Counted from the stretch's first letter, positions 21,361 to 35,075 are shown. The stretch: DNA of 64,000 nt from Panax quinquefolius (GCA_020205615.1 CM035160.1:4194437-4258436), one strand, 5' to 3'. Numbers and translations: made by a program. Notes: generated from the sequence alone by a model not told the origin.

Positions 21361-24321
21361 GAGGTGAACTCAACGTTAGAAGGGTGTTTTTCACTATCAT
21401 TTAAGATGTCTAATGACATACAACCTCGTGTCATCATAAGGCATGGTTGTGCACATCAACTTACTGAGTATATCTACGCGCACTATGTGACGCCCCCAAA
21501 ATAGGTATACATCACCCATTCGAGTTGTCAATACATGGTATGTAAATAACTACAACTTTATTATTACAACAAGAAAAGCTGTGAGTTTGAATACAAATAT
21601 TATCTTTTGACAATAATATACTATATCAAATAAATCCTCATCACATTTATTGATACATTATTTTACAAAATGGTGAGGACTACTAAACAACTCTCTCTAG
21701 AACCTTCATTCCATACCCCTAACTGCATCGCTATATTCTCGCCTCCTCGAGAAGAAAAAATGGAACAAAAAAGAAAAGGGTGAGCTCAATAGCCCGGTAA
21801 AGAATATTATGACTAAGATAATATACAACAAATTATCATTAGTCTTCAACAGGAAAAAATCTAATAGAATACAATAGACAACAAGTTTTAAATCAATATT
21901 CATAATGAAATAATAATTCATTAGAAGAGTTAAGTAGAGAATACAAACTACTATCTTCTATGTATGAATTTAAAAGTTCATCGATCTATCTTTTATCCCT
22001 GTAACATCAATCAATATACATCGGAATCAAATATTCATCTTTCCACTCACAGCCAAAGATATTCATCATTGATCATGTTCATCTAAACACACTGTTCATC
22101 TTTGCACCACGGCCAAAGATATTCATCGAAATCATTCATCTTTGACTACATGTGCCAAAGATATTCAATAATATCATCATTTAAGACCGAGGATAATGAA
22201 AATATTTTTAAAGAAACGAATCCAAAGTGAAACAAAATGACAAGGATTAAGGATTAAGGATTAAGGATTCAGTACTTTATTTTATCCATGTCCAAAAATA
22301 CCTCAAAAATAATCATAGTGGAGTAAAATTCAAGAATGATCAAAACATGGATACAATCAAAGCTAAGATCCACAATAGATATTTTAGATTTAAAAGGAAA
22401 ATTTTCATTTTCGATGAATAAGTCTTAAGATTCGGTGAATAAGATCAGATACACGTGAATAAGTACCAGATATCGTGAATAAGAATCTGACACCAAAAGT
22501 TCCAAATTTGATAAAAACTTCAGATCAATATTTCAAAGATAATGATATTGAAGAAATAATATCATTACGAAAAATAATAATATCCCTTACCTCGAAAGAT
22601 CAAGATTTTAATTTGAACACCAGGATATGGGCTATGACTTGAACTTGCACCGTATAACAATACTCAAAGTATACTCAAAATACTCACAAGAATACGCCGA
22701 CGATAATATAGAGAAAACTTCACTTTCTGGTGTGATTTTCAATTCTAACCTAAGCACCCTATTTATATAAATCATACGCAAACTTGGAAATTCTTATTTC
22801 AGCATATTTTGCAACACATGTGCCCACCAACCAACCACAAAAACGTTTTTATTATTTTAAACAATTAAAACTTCCAAAAATCAATTATTTCGGAACTCCG
22901 GAACTTCAATAATTCACAATAAATAGCCCTTTTGTCAGAAAATTCGAAACTCACGACTTTTTATAGGAAATTCAATTCTCTACAACTTTACAGAAGAAAG
23001 TTTTTCCAAATTCCAAACAAAATTGAATGAAATCCACAAACCAAGCGATTTTACGCTATAATCAAATTTCAAATAATAAATGGGGTCCAACCGACATATT
23101 TAACATGTTTTAAACATTTATTGCAACAAAAATACTCTTCCTCCTCGTATACTCATATATCCCACATTCGTTATAAAAATATCACCATTATTATATTATT
23201 AAAATATAATAATATATTTAAATGAATTATTTTATCGAGAAAAAGATAAAATTTCAATTTTCAACAATTGTCACATTAAAATTTTCTCCATCTATATCCA
23301 CATAAAATCAATATTTTCCTCATCATATGAATCAATAATTAATTATTCACAAATAATATTACAGAATCACAAAGATCGAAACCAGCCGCTTCAGAAAAGA
23401 TAGGGCTTTCCAATAAGAATTTTTCCTCACTTGGGCCGCAATTAGGTGACCAAACCTCTTCTTAGACAGAACTTTCTAGACATTTCCAATAATGTTATCT
23501 AATAATATTATTCGGATAATATGAATTATTGCTTCGATAATGAAAAATATCGTAATGACAATTATCAAACAACAAAGAATATAAAATATCAACGCAAAGA
23601 ATTATTAAATCAATAAAATAAAATAATCGAATAAAGAATTATGTAACCATTATTGAGTAGTGCCTTCACGTAAGAATTAATAATTGGTGCAATACCTGGT
23701 GCTACATCGTGTTTTAACCACCGAGTATTTTAAATCAGATTAATCTGTGAATAACTACTGTTGTTATTTTAAACAACTTATATTTGTCGCTTTTCTTCAT
23801 CCAATCGCTTTTCGTTATCGGGCCCACACATGGTCGTAAATGCATTTAATATTCCCCACAAGCATTTAATATTCCACCACCAAACGAATATTCCCTACAA
23901 CAATGAATATTTTATAACCACTGCTTATTTTGAAATATTTGCGTTTTACCCCTAACTATCCACATTAATCAAATCAACCCTTACTATTTCAAAATAATAA
24001 ATAAAGAAAATTAAATTTTATTTATTAATAATTTGGGGTCTTACACACTACCTATATGATCTTGGTGTTTGTTTGAAGTATAATTCTCAATTAGAGATAG
24101 TGGAGATAATGATATGTCAAGAGAAGACTCACTATTGGAAATAATATGATAGTAATCTTCTCGTTTTTATTTGGTGTCTATTGGGTCAACCAAGAATAAT
24201 TCCGTGGGCATATGATATTTATCATAACTTAGAAGCATGGCCTCCCATATACGAAGGTTTCCCTGAGCTCTTCCAAAATATTTTAATTTCTAAAACAGTT
24301 TTTAACTATACCTTTATGTAG
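21361..24321 (+). pseudogene. Embedded reading frame in the element A 5' LTR, split by Solo-1
   Basis: Segments 21361-21485 and 24051-24321 together match the reading frame at 43587-43956. Wording such as MSND-IQPRVIIRHGCAH, then GVCLKYNSQLE and MICQEKTH can be followed in one frame. It carries a stop where WKEY is read in the best copy (TGGAAATAA near 24140), and the end is an in-frame TAG at 24319. No homology to a known gag, pol or plant protein family is recognised. It is found only in type II LTRs. Confidence 0.6.
21486..24045 (-). mobile_element. Solo-1: inverted solo LTR, type III (2560 bp)
   Basis: Reads TGTGACGCCCCC at its left end and GGTCTTACA at its right end, which is a complete LTR on the minus strand. 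The perfect 5-bp duplication CACTA lies at 21481-21485 and 24046-24050. No internal region, PBS or PPT is present, so it is a solo LTR left by LTR-LTR recombination. Its start block (AAATTATTAATAA, ATTTTGAAATAGTAAGGG) ties it to the Outer LTR. It interrupts the embedded reading frame of element A. Confidence 0.93.
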
Positions 24322-24525
24322 GGTGCCATTGTGACGTGCTATCCAAGGTTGGGACATGAGTCACAGTTGCTATATATTTGTATCAAAACTCACAGCATTT
24401 ATGTTGTTGTATTTTGCACAAAAATTGTTGTAATAAAGTTGTAGTTATTTTCTGTACCATGTATTTTGCAACTCAGAATGGGTTGGATGGAATGGGTGTT
24501 GTATACCTATTTTGGGGCGGCGCCA

Positions 24526-24855
24526 ATTGGTATCGAGCTTAGGATATGATCTGGCGGAGATCGGGGAATAGAATCAGAGGAGGAGAGATGAGTAAATCCT
24601 TCGCTAGTGTGTCCTATCTAAGCTTATTTGTTTGTCGGTCGTACCATAATATCGATATTACGTGATATGTTAATTTGTTCAATTAACCTTTTTTGAAGTC
24701 GTATTCTAGAATGATATCTCGAAATACGGGGAGATGAGAAATGGAGAAATCATGAGGACATGGAAGATGGAATCGAAATGAAAGCAAGGTATTCTCAACT
24801 CTTTGAAATACTGTGTACGTAAATTTAGGGGACGAAATTTCATAAGGAGGGAGAT
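24526..24855 (+). other. Minimal internal region of element A with PBS, leader, pol tail and PPT
   Basis: PBS TGGTATCGAGC (24528-24538) is one base short of the tRNA-Met match. A leader follows (TTAGGATATGATCTGGCG ...), with a gag-type ATG near 24701, then directly the last codons of pol (near 24745-24855) and the PPT AGGAGGGAGAT. Compared with element B the short frame is broken by indels (ATCTCGAAATACGGG) and near 24775. All capsid, protease, RT and integrase sequence is absent, with the same junction as in element B. Confidence 0.85.
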
Positions 24856-26889
24856 TGTAAGACCGAATTTTATGAAATAAAAGTATTCAATTTTTCTTAT
24901 AATTACAATTCAAAGTAAATGGTTAAATTGATAAAAGTTAAAGTTAAGGGTGATATATGATTTTTTTTTTCAAAATACGCAAGTGGTTATAAAATATTCA
25001 TTGTTGTTTGGGAATATTCGTTTGGTCGTGGAATATTCTTTCGTCGCTTGGGAATATTCGCAATGACAAATGCAACCATTTGTGGACCCCATAACTTAAT
25101 AAATCGCCGGATGAAGAAAACGACAAAAAATGAGTTTTTATAAATAACGACGTAGTTGTTACCGTTAACACTGTTGGAATACCCGGTGGTTAAAATACAG
25201 TAATACGCGTGGTTACAAGAAGATACGGTATTGCATACAAGTATTTTTTAATTATTGATTCTTACGTAAGAAGGCACTATTCAATAATTGTTACAGTAAT
25301 TACTATTCAATATTTATTTTATTGATTCAATAATTGTTGCGTTGATATTTTATATTATTGTTGTTTCAATAATTGTCACTGCACAGTATCTCCATTATCA
25401 GATAAATAATTCATATTATTTGAATAATATTATTAGATAGCATTATTGATAATGTCTAGAAAATTCTGTTAAGGAGAGGTTTGGTCACCTAATTGCGCGC
25501 CAGTAAGGAAAAATCCTTATCGGAAAGCCCCCTCTTTCCTGGGAACTACCTGGTTGTCATTATTGTGATTCTATAATATTATTTGTGAATAATTAATTAT
25601 TGATTTATATGATAATGAAATATTTACTTGATGTGGATATAAATTATTGATTTATTTATGTGGTTATAAAAGAAGGAATTAATGTTAAGGTATTTTATTA
25701 GTATTTTGTCGGATTGGAGGTATTAAAAGATCAAATCAGTGTTCTTACAGCTTTATTGTGTGAGTTATAATTTTTAATCTGACCGTTGGATCGTTGTGAT
25801 TTTTGGATATGTTATACATATATAAGTTGAGTATATGTCCACAAATTTTGAACCGTTAAAAATGAACGAATGATTTGTTATGAATTTTAAAAAGCGAGTG
25901 ATTCTAAATTGGGTTTATATATGATTTTGGTGGAAAATTCTAGAAATGGGTGGGCCCCACTTTTGGTTGTTGGGAAGATGGTTGATTTTGGTGGGTGGAA
26001 TAGAAGCGAGGTAAAGTCATCAAAGAAAGTTAAGTCTCGCTTCTTTGCTAACATTTTCCTATAAAAATAGAGGGCTAAGTTAGAATTAAAAAGCACACCG
26101 TAATTCATAGGTTTTCTCTCTTTCTCTACAGATTATCGAGTGTATTTTGTGAGTATTTAGATACTTGGTGAGTTTTTAATCATCGATTGCAAGTTTCCTC
26201 AACGTCATATCAGATATCCAATGGAAGTCTTTTCTTTTGAGGTAAAGGATAGTAAGGGATGGTAAGGAATGCTATTTTCTTCGTAAAATAATATTATTTC
26301 TTTCAATATCATTATACCGAAATATTGGTATGAATTTTATTATAGAATTTCTACATTTTTGAGTCGGGGTTACTATTTACGTATACGGCACTATTCATGT
26401 ATATGACACTATTTACGTATATGATATTATTTACGTATACGGTACTATGTACGAATACGGAGTACTATTCACGAGTTATTATTTACGAGTTACTATTCAT
26501 GAGTTACTATTCATGAGTTACTATTCATGACAAAATTGGTTTCTTTTTCTAACCAAATTATAGTTAATTTATGAATATTACTCTAGAGATTAAATCTAGA
26601 TGTTTTGATTATATTGATTTTACTATCATATATAAAAATTTTATAACCCTAATGATGATATTAATTTCTCTTTGACTTGAGTGTAAAGATGGGTAGATTA
26701 TTGGTATGATCATAACTATGGGTTCTCTTTGGCCAGTAGTGCAAAGTTGAATTGTTGACTGGTATGATCATGACCATTGAATTTATAATTGAATATCTTT
26801 AACTTAAGTGCAAAGGTGAAATGATCAACATGGTTATAATTATTGTTTATATAAATTCTGAAATTATTATATATTTCTTTGAGATATTA

Positions 26890-27120
26890 ATATATTTGGC
26901 CTGTAGTGCAAATATGAACTGTTGATGAATATATTTGGCCTGTAGTGCAAATATGAACTATTGAGGAATATCTTTGGCCTGTAGTGCAAAGATGAATTGT
27001 TGATGAATATCTTTGGCCCGTAGTGCAAAGATGACATGTTGTTGAATATCTTTGGCCAAGAAAGTGCAAAAGATGAACTGTTGATGAATATATTTGGTCA
27101 GTAGTGCAAAGATGAAGTTA
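26890..27120 (+). repeat. 39-bp tandem array in the element A 3' LTR
   Basis: Six copies, spaced 39 bases except for one with a 3-base insertion, of ATATTTGGCCTGTAGTGCAA plus ATATGAACTGTTGATGAAT or close variants. The variable bases cluster in the GGCC-GTAGTGC core. The minus-strand frames 26887-27161 are products of this array. Confidence 0.9.
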
Positions 27121-27223
27121 TTAGTATGATTATGAAATGAAGCGTGATTTGGTATAACCATGATCTTTGATGTTTGAGTGTAAAGACATGTGATAAAAAT
27201 TATCTTCGCCCTAGATGTTGAAG

Positions 27224-29707
27224 TGTGACGCCCCCAAAAATTAGGTATACATCACCCATCTTGGGTCGCCAGATACATGGTACAGAATTCAAATATAACT
27301 TACTAATACAACTGTCGTGTACAATACGACAAAACATAAACCGTGAGTTTGAATACAAATATTGTCTACTATAGATTATACAAACTCAAAAGGAGTCCTC
27401 ATTATAATTATTATCACACTTATTTCACGTAATAGTGAGGACTACTAATGCTATCCTCCGGACCATTACTCCGTTCCCCGACTCGTCCCAAACTATATTC
27501 TCATTTCAAGAGAACAATGAAAAAAAGGATGAGCTCAACTAGCCCGAAAGAAGAAATATTATGACTAAGATAATGCGTAATAAATTATCATTAGCCTTCA
27601 ACAAATGTTAAACCGATAAAATATAATAAACATCAAGTTTAATCGCAGCGGAACCAAAGAATCCTTTAAAAAAGTCAAGTAGAAAATAAAATCTACTATC
27701 TTTTATGATTTAAAAGGTTTTTCATCATCTTTATTATAGCTAAGACTCAATTTTAATAAATATTTCACATCATCGAATCACCCCCGCACTACGCCAAGGA
27801 TATTCTTTAGTATCACGACCATAATTATCCATACGCACTACGCCAAGAATATTTGTGTATTCATTAATGGACATGATCATGCCAACAATCATCCATCAAT
27901 GCACTACAGCCAATGAGGATTTTACCACATCATTTGTAACATTACTTGGCCATGATTATTACCGAATAATCTCGGTCATAATCATACCAAGTCCATCTAT
28001 GCACTTCACAGCCACGAGATGACTTTCAACATAATATAAACATAAGGATGATGACAATGATATAAGAATTCAATAAAACAAGTTTAAGAATTAATTTATC
28101 CAGAACTAATAACATCCAAACTGTCAACATGATACTGCTTTGTAGAGTAAAATTGAAGAATACTTAGAAGAATATTTCCATGAAATAATACTGGATGAAG
28201 CGCAAATATCAAGGATATTCCACTAATTTCATGGAGTATAGAAGTCAATGTTTTAACCAACTGAGTATAATAAAAATGGAATAACAAAAGAAATCACCAT
28301 GCATGCGATAGACCAAGACAAAAGTTATTCCAATGAATAATAAATAACGGAACCGAGTCCGGCGTAAAATGCATGTATGAGGATATTCCAATAGAATAAT
28401 AAAGAATGGAACCAGTCCGGCGTAAACACACGCAGACAAGATGTTCTAACGAATAATAATAATAAAGAGCGGAACCCAGTCCGTGTAAAAACACACGCAG
28501 GATGTTCCAACAGTAATAATAATAAAGCGGAACCAGTCCGGTGTAAAACATATGCATGAGGATGTTCCAACAGTAATAATAGAAGAATGTCACCAAGTAT
28601 AGGGTAAACCACGTATACAAAGTTATTCCAACAGAATAATAAGCAATAGAATAACAAGAGTTCTCTTCATGAATAAGAAAGAATAATACCCTTACTTTAG
28701 TAGGAGATTGAATAACGCAAGTAGTGTAGTAACAAAATACTCTTCTTCTTTTCTCTTATTCTCTCTATACTTTTCTCTCTATAGCTTGAATGAATTAAGT
28801 GAAAATAATGAAGCACTAGGCCTCTATTTATAGAAGATTTCTACTTAAGCACTTGCCATGTGAAAAGGCAAGTGGCTCGACGACCTAGTGATGTGAAAAA
28901 ATAGTGGTTTTGGCGCGCGTAATGTGAAACGATAATTGGTTTGACGCTTTGTAATGTGAAACGACAAGTGGTTTGGCACTGTAATATATGAAACGACAAG
29001 TGGTTTGAATGGTTGGTAAAGGTAATTACTATTGACGAAGGTAATTACTATCGACGAAGAGACTCTTAGATGATGACATATGGGCCCCTCCCCATAAAAT
29101 AACCAAACTTACCACAAACGCCTCATAACGGACTCTTTATATACATCAAGGATTGAATAAATATTACCACAAATCATTTTATTTTTAATCAACACATACT
29201 TAATCTTTCAACAATTATTAATCATTTATAACTTGTCGTCTCAATTATTGATTTAATAATATAACATATTATCTGAGATAATCGTGACAATAATTGAATC
29301 AATAATATAAGAGATATGATGCAGCAATTACTGTAGCAATAATTGAGTATAGCTGATTGACTTCTCACGTAAGCATCAATAATCAATATCGTGTGCTACT
29401 ATGCAACCACGCCTATTACTATACTTTTACTATCGGGTAGTTCAACAGTTTTAACGGTAATACCTCCGCCATTATTTTTATAGAAAGATAATTTTGTGGG
29501 GTCCACCAATGATTGAGCCGTCGTACGAATATTCCCCGACAAAAAGAATATTCCCCGACCAAACGAATATTTTATAACAACTTGCTTACTTTGCAAAATT
29601 TATAAATATTACCCACAACTATAACATTATATCAAATTTATTCCATAATATTCAAAAATAATATTTATAGAAAATTCATCTTTATTTATAAAAGTTGGGG
29701 TCTTACA
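27224..29707 (-). mobile_element. Solo-2: inverted solo LTR, type I (2484 bp)
   Basis: Left end TGTGACGCCCCCAAAAATTA, right end AAAGTTGGGGTCTTACA. The duplication TGAAG (27219-27223) and CGAAG (29708-29712) matches at 4 of 5, and joining the flanks restores GCGAAGAGGAATTT of the type II LTR. It holds the 60-bp minisatellite (28300-28640), a minus-strand TATAAATAG at 28824-28832, two units of the 18-bp repeat (29021-29060) and GAATATTC motifs at 29527 and 29546. It is the most complete type I LTR for reference. Confidence 0.93.
28300..28640 (-). repeat. 60-bp minisatellite in Solo-2
   Basis: Units of about 60 bp: GATGTTCCAACAG, AATAATAATAAAG, CGGAACCAGTCCGGTGTAAA and ACACATGCATGAG. Long minus-strand frames here (28245-28657) repeat a 20-residue pattern and are not genes. 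Confidence 0.9.
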
Positions 29708-30196
29708 CGAAGAGGAATTTAGAATCATAATTATGATTATGAGTTATTCATATAATTGTGGAAAGGAACTGTTGAGTGATGTTATATGGATAAATCACTG
29801 TTGGTGGACTTTTAATGTGGAGAAGATAGTAGACTTTATGGTCTATTCGATTCTTCTAATGGATTGCTCGTTCACCGCAACTATGGTTGAAAAGTTTTAT
29901 CATCTACCATATGTCCTAAATCTCGATTTATTATCTTGATGAAGGCTATTGATAATTTATTTATCTTTAGTCATGATATTCTTTTCGAAATTAGTTGTTT
30001 CACCCTTTTGCTTCACAATTTCTTTCGTGTAATAAGAGTGTAATTTGGGTCGAGCGGGGATAATGAGGAATAGAACGTTGGTCTAACTGTTGAGGTTCTC
30101 CCTAAATAGTATGAAAATAATTTTATTGAGACTTTAGATAAGTGTGTCGTATTATATACGTCATTTGATATTTAATTTTGGTGAACCGAATAGGGT

Positions 30197-30592
30197 AAGG
30201 TGAACTCAATGTTGGAAGGGTGTTTTTCACTATCATACAAGATGTCTAATGAAATACAACCTCGTGTCATCATAAGGCATGGTTGTGCACATCCACTTAC
30301 TGAGTATATCTACGCACACTACCTATATGATCTTGGTGTTTGTTTGAAGTATAATTCTCAATTAGAGACAGTGGAGATAATGATATGTCAAGAGAAGACT
30401 CACCATTGAAAAGAATATGATAGTAATCTTCTCATTTTTATATGGGGTCTATTGGGTCAACCAAGGATAATTCTTTGGCCATATGATATCTATCATAACT
30501 TAGAAGCATGGCCTCCCATGTACGAAGGTTTCCCTGAGCACTTCCCAAAGGTTTTAATTTTTAAAACAGTTTTTAACTATACCTTTATGTAG
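30197..30592 (+). pseudogene. Embedded reading frame in the element A 3' LTR
   Basis: Same unknown frame as at 43587-43956. It is open from MNSMLEG at 30200 to 30409 and is cut by TGA where TGG (Trp of HHWKEY) is read elsewhere. Beyond that the original frame continues (WGLLGQPRIILWPYDIYHN near 30450) to a TAG at 30590. Function unknown. Confidence 0.6.
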
Positions 30593-31444
30593 AGTGTCAT
30601 TGTGACGTGCTATCCAAGGTTGGGACATGAGTCAGAGTTGGTATATATTTGTATCAAAACTCACAAAGATTTATGTTGTTGTATTTTGCACAACAATTGT
30701 TGTAATAAAGTTGTAGTTGTTTTCTGTACCATGTATTTGGCGACTCAGAATTGGTTGGATGGAATGGACCTATTTGGGGTTGTCACACTATAGATTTCTC
30801 TCTCTTTCTCTCTCTATATATCGAGCGTAATTTTGTTAGTATTTTAGTACTTTGAGTATTGTTATACGGTGCAAGTTCTTTCAGACTATATCCGAAGATT
30901 CCAACCGGAAAGTACTATTCTAGCTAAGGTAAGGATGTTATTTTATTCAAAATGATATTATTTCTTCAATATCATTATGCCGAAATATTGGTTGGAAATT
31001 TTATCAAATTTGAAACTTTTTCACGTATGGAGTTACTTATTCATGAGTTATTATTCACGAGTTACTATTCATGAGTTACTATTTATGAGTTCTTATTCAC
31101 GAGTACTATTCACTTTAAGCGTGATGATTTTTTTTGTAAAATTTCTATCTTTTGAGATCGGAGTTACTATTCACGATATCGATAATTATTCACGAATATT
31201 GAGATTATTCACGTAAAAATTAAATTTTTTTTCGTGTCCAAGATTGTCTCGTTATGATTCCTATCGTTGATTGGATCTATGTTTTGAACTTCATTCTTGA
31301 ATTTTACTCCAATCTAGTTATTTATGAAGTCTTTTTGAACTTGGATTATTTAAAGTATTTAATTCTTAATACTTGTTCTTTTGTTTCTTTGGATTCGTTT
31401 TCTTTAAAATATTTTTCATCATCCTCAGTCCTAAATGATGATAT

Positions 31445-31650
31445 AACTGAATATCTTTGGCCCGTAGTGCAAAGATGAATGATTTCTTGATGAATATTTT
31501 TGGCCCGTAGTGCAAAGATGAACAGGTGTTGAGATGAACATAACCGACTGATTAATATCTTTGGCCCGTAGTGCAAAGATGAACATGTGTTTAGATGAAC
31601 ATGACCAACCGATGAATATCTTTGGCCCTGTAATGCAAAGATGAATATTT
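31445..31650 (+). repeat. 39-bp-type array in the Outer LTR
   Basis: Four copies of the ATCTTTGGCCCGTAGTGCAA/AGATGAA unit with longer spacers (about 50-60 bases) than in type II LTRs. It shows that the motif predates the split of LTR types II and III. Confidence 0.8.
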
Positions 31651-33472
31651 GATTCAGATATATATATGATTGATGTTACGGGGATAAAATATCGACGATG
31701 AACTTTTAAATTCATATATAGAAGATAGTAGTTTGCATTCTCTACTTAACTTTTCTAATGAATTATTATTTCCGCTATGAAGATTGATTTAAAACTGGTT
31801 GTCTATTGTATTCTATTAGATTTTTCCCTGTTAAGGACTAAAGATAATTTGTTCTATATTATCTTTGTCATAATGTTCTTTATTGGGCTAGTTAAGCTCA
31901 CCATTTTCCTTGTTGTTCCATTTTTCTTCTCAGGAGGTGAGAATGTAACGAGTACTAGTCGGGGTGTGGAATAATGGTTCTAGAATTTGTTCTAGTAGTC
32001 CTCACTATTCTGTAAAATAGTCTATTAATAATTGTAATGAGGACTTATTTGAGTGTGGATATTGTCTAGATGACAATATTTGTATTTAAACTCACAGTTT
32101 TTATGTTGTATTAATAAAGTTGTAGTTGTTTTTGTAAGACCCCGGATTTTATGAAATAAAAGTATTCAATTTTTCTTATAATTATTATTTAGTAAATGGT
32201 TAAATTGATAAAAGTTTAAAGTTATGGGTGAAATATGCAAATTTTACAAAATACGCAAGTGGTATAAAATATTCATTGTTGTCGAAGAATATTCATTTGG
32301 TCGTGGAATATTCTTTTTTGTCGGGAATATCAAGACGCTGACGCTTGACCTTATGTGGGCCCCATAACAAAAAATAATTGGATGAAGAAAACGCATAAAT
32401 ATAAGTTGTTTATAAATGGACGGCACAGAGTTATTCAAATTAATATTGTTAAAATACTAAATTGGTTAAAACACAAGAAGATTGCAGTATTGCACCAATT
32501 ATTGATTCTTACGTAAGAAAGCACTACTCAATAATTGTTACGAGTAATTACTATTCAATATTTTATTTTATTGATTCAATAATTGTCTGCGTTGATATTT
32601 TATATTATTGTTGTTTTAATAATTGTCACTACTACAAGTATTTTCCATTATCGAAGCAATAATTCATATTATCCGAATAATATTATTAGAAAATATTATT
32701 GGCAATGTCTAGAAAGTTCATCCAAGGAGAGGTTTGGTCACCTAATCAAGGCTGCTTAGTAAGGAGAAATCTTTATTGGAAAGCCCCTCTTTCTCAAAAA
32801 CTTGCTGGTTGTCATTATATGTGATTCGTAATATTATTTGTGAATAATTAATTATTGATTAATATGATAAGGAAAATATCCATTTTATGTGGATATAGAT
32901 GGAGAAAATTTTTAAAGTGACAATTGTTGAAAATTAATATTTTATCTTTTTACGATAAAATAATTCATTTAAATATATTATTTTAATAATATATTAACGG
33001 TGATATTTTTATAATAAATATGCGATATGTGAGTATATGAGGAGGAAGAGTATTTTTATGACATTAAATGATTAACACATGTTTTGTGTGTCGGTGGACC
33101 CCATTTCTTGATCGAAATTTGATTATACTTTGTAAAAAAATCTAGTTTATGATATTCGGTCAATTTATGTTTGGAATTTGGAAAACCTTTCTTCTGTAAA
33201 GTTGTAGAGAATTGAATTTCCTATAAAAACACGTGAGATTCGAATTTTCCGATAAAAGGGCTATTTATTATGAATTATTGAATTTAGAAGCTCAAATAAT
33301 TGATTTTTGGAAGTTTAAAATAATTTAAATAAGAAAAACGTTTTTAAATGTTTGTGGTCATCTTTAACATGTGTTGATGGCTGAGATCAGATTGTCTAGA
33401 TGTAGTGAGAGAATTTATTAAATATATTAATATTATATTAAATTTTCTGCTTTGGTGTTCTAAGCATTTTCC

Positions 33473-33480
33473 TATAAATA
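33473..33480 (+). promoter_or_regulatory. TATA box of the element B 5' LTR promoter
   Basis: TATAAATA in TTTTCCTATAAATAGGGTGCTTAGG, followed by ATCATACCAGAAACTAAAG and a CTCTCTCTATATTATC tract that should hold the transcript start. Confidence 0.72.
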
Positions 33481-34847
33481 GGGTGCTTAGGTTAGATTTA
33501 AAAATCATACCAGAAACTAAAGTTTTCTCTCTCTATATTATCAAGCGTAATCTTGTGAGTATTTTGAGTATACTTTGAGTATTTCTATACGGTGCAAGTT
33601 CGATTCAAATGATATATCAAACATTCCAAGATCTTTTTTCGAGGTAAAGGGATTTTTAAGGGTGATTATGTTTTTCAGTTTTGTATTTTTTCGGACCTTC
33701 AAAAATTCTGGAAAAATTTAAAATGATATTTGATGAGTTTTGTAGATTGTGTCCAAAAATGGCGATTTTTGGATGTATAGATTATGAGTTATAGATTTTA
33801 TGAGAAAAGACTATTTTAAAAGAAATTGCTTATAACTCTTTGTGATTAACTCCAAAATTGATGAAATTTTTATTGGGAGTACATCTATATAATATCAGTA
33901 TACCGTATTAATTTCAGAATTTTTGGACAAAATTACAATTTATGATAAATGTTTAAATATTCGGTGGTTTTGGCCATGTAAAAAATAGTAAATGAATTTT
34001 AAAAATTCTGAGAAAAATATATATTCAATATGGGACTATATTCTTCTAAATCCCAGAAAATAAATATTTTTGGAACTGATTTGGTATTTTTCATGAAAAT
34101 GTTCTAGTTATGAGTAAATGAATTAAATATGTTATGTGAAGTAAAAAATTAGAAAATATGATTTATTGGCTTGAGAATCATATATGAGGTATATGCAGAT
34201 TTTTATGAGGGTTTTGGTTAATGATGATGAAATCTTATGAGTTTGGCATTTTTAGATGATTAAATGCATTAATTATTAAAGTGTAAATAATTGGATTAAA
34301 TTATTTATAAGTTTAAGAAATGATTAAAATATTATTATAATATTAATAATATTAGATTATGAGATTTATAAGTGATTTATAACATTTGGATTAAGGTGTT
34401 ATAAATATGGATATGAATTTTATTATGAAACTTTATCTTTTCGTGTCGAGTTACTTACGCACGACGATACGGTACTATGTACGAATACGGGGTATTATTC
34501 ACGAAAAATTGGTTTCTTCTCTTACCAAATTATCGTTAATTTATGAATATTACTTTTGAAATTAAAACTATGTTTTGATTATATTATTTTTATATAACAT
34601 TCTTATAACCCTAATGATAATATTTCTCTTTGACTTGAGTGTAAAGATGAGTAGATTATTGGTATGATCGTGACTATAGGTTCTTTTTGGCCAGTAGTGC
34701 AAAAGTTGAATTGTTGACTGGTATGATCATGACCATTAAATTTACAATTGAATATTTTTAGCTTAAGTGCAAAGGTGAATTGATCAACATGGTTATAATT
34801 ATTGTTATATAACTTCGAAATGATTATGTATTTTTTGATATATGAAT

Positions 34848-35075
34848 ATCTTTGCTTTGTGTAGTGCAAAGATGAATTATTGATGAATATCTTTGGCCAG
34901 TAGTGGAAAGATGACTATTCTTTGCATATCTTTGGCCCGTAGTGCAAAGATGACCTGTTGTTGAATATCTTTGGCTCGTAGTGCAAAGATGACTTGTTGT
35001 TGAATGTCTTTGGAATGTAATGCAAAGATGAACTGTTGATGAATATCTTTGGCCGTGGTGCAAAGATGTATTTAT
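34848..35075 (+). repeat. 39-bp tandem array in the element B 5' LTR
   Basis: Six units of ATCTTTGGCCCGTAGTGCAA + AGATGAACTGTTGATGAAT variants. It creates 13-residue repeat frames on the minus strand (34603-35063), which are artefacts. Confidence 0.9.

Larger units (their letters stand above)
9490..24525 (+). repeat. 5' LTR of element A (type II), split by Nest1 and Solo-1
   Basis: Starts TGTAAGACCCCAAATTTTATG and ends TTTTGGGGCGGCGCCA just before the PBS. Segments are 9490-9928, 18966-21485 and 24046-24525, about 3.4 kb in total without target duplications. It holds, in order, GAATATTC motifs, a TATA box at 19736, short TTACTATTCA repeats (20040-20190), the 39-bp array (20555-20775) and the embedded reading frame (21361 onward). 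It lacks a segment of roughly 0.55 kb that element B has (about 33650-34430). Confidence 0.85.
9490..30787 (+). mobile_element. Non-autonomous giant-LTR retrotransposon A, with three nested insertions
   Basis: Two type II LTRs flank an internal region of only about 330 bases (24526-24855) that holds a PBS and a PPT but no gag-pol. Target duplication CTACA (9485-9489) and CTATA (30788-30792) match at 4 of 5 positions, and the flanks read on into the Outer LTR. Without the inserted Nest1, Solo-1 and Solo-2, each LTR is about 3.4 kb. With no coding capacity beyond short frames, it must have been mobilised by an autonomous relative. Confidence 0.85.
24856..30787 (+). repeat. 3' LTR of element A (type II), split by Solo-2
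   Basis: Starts TGTAAGACCGAATTTTATG and ends TTTGGGGTTGTCACA. Segments 24856-27223 and 29708-30787 total about 3.4 kb, equal to the 5' LTR. It holds GAATATTC motifs (25012, 25031, 25052), a TATA-like site near 26060, TTACTATTCA repeats (26360-26530), the 39-bp array (26890-27120) and the embedded reading frame. Confidence 0.88.

Noticed and set aside
24526..24855. A solo-LTR junction or tandem LTR duplication instead of an element interior
   Set aside because: PBS and PPT are both present at the correct distances from the LTR ends, and the same interior occurs in element B.
26887..27161. Open frames with CTTGQ-type 13-residue repeats on the minus strand (also 31346-31715, 34603-35063, 38685-39049, 42847-43288, 20499-20792)
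   Set aside because: They are translations of the 39-bp LTR minisatellite, whose period is a multiple of three; no gene family matches and the frames differ between sister arrays.
28245..28657. Hydrophobic 20-residue repeat frames resembling membrane proteins (also 51955-52364, 54345-55011, 56398-56744, 63725-63967, 10960-11299, 17492-17931)
   Set aside because: They arise from the 60-bp minisatellite in type I LTRs (TTATTATT-rich); the hydrophobicity reflects T-rich codons.
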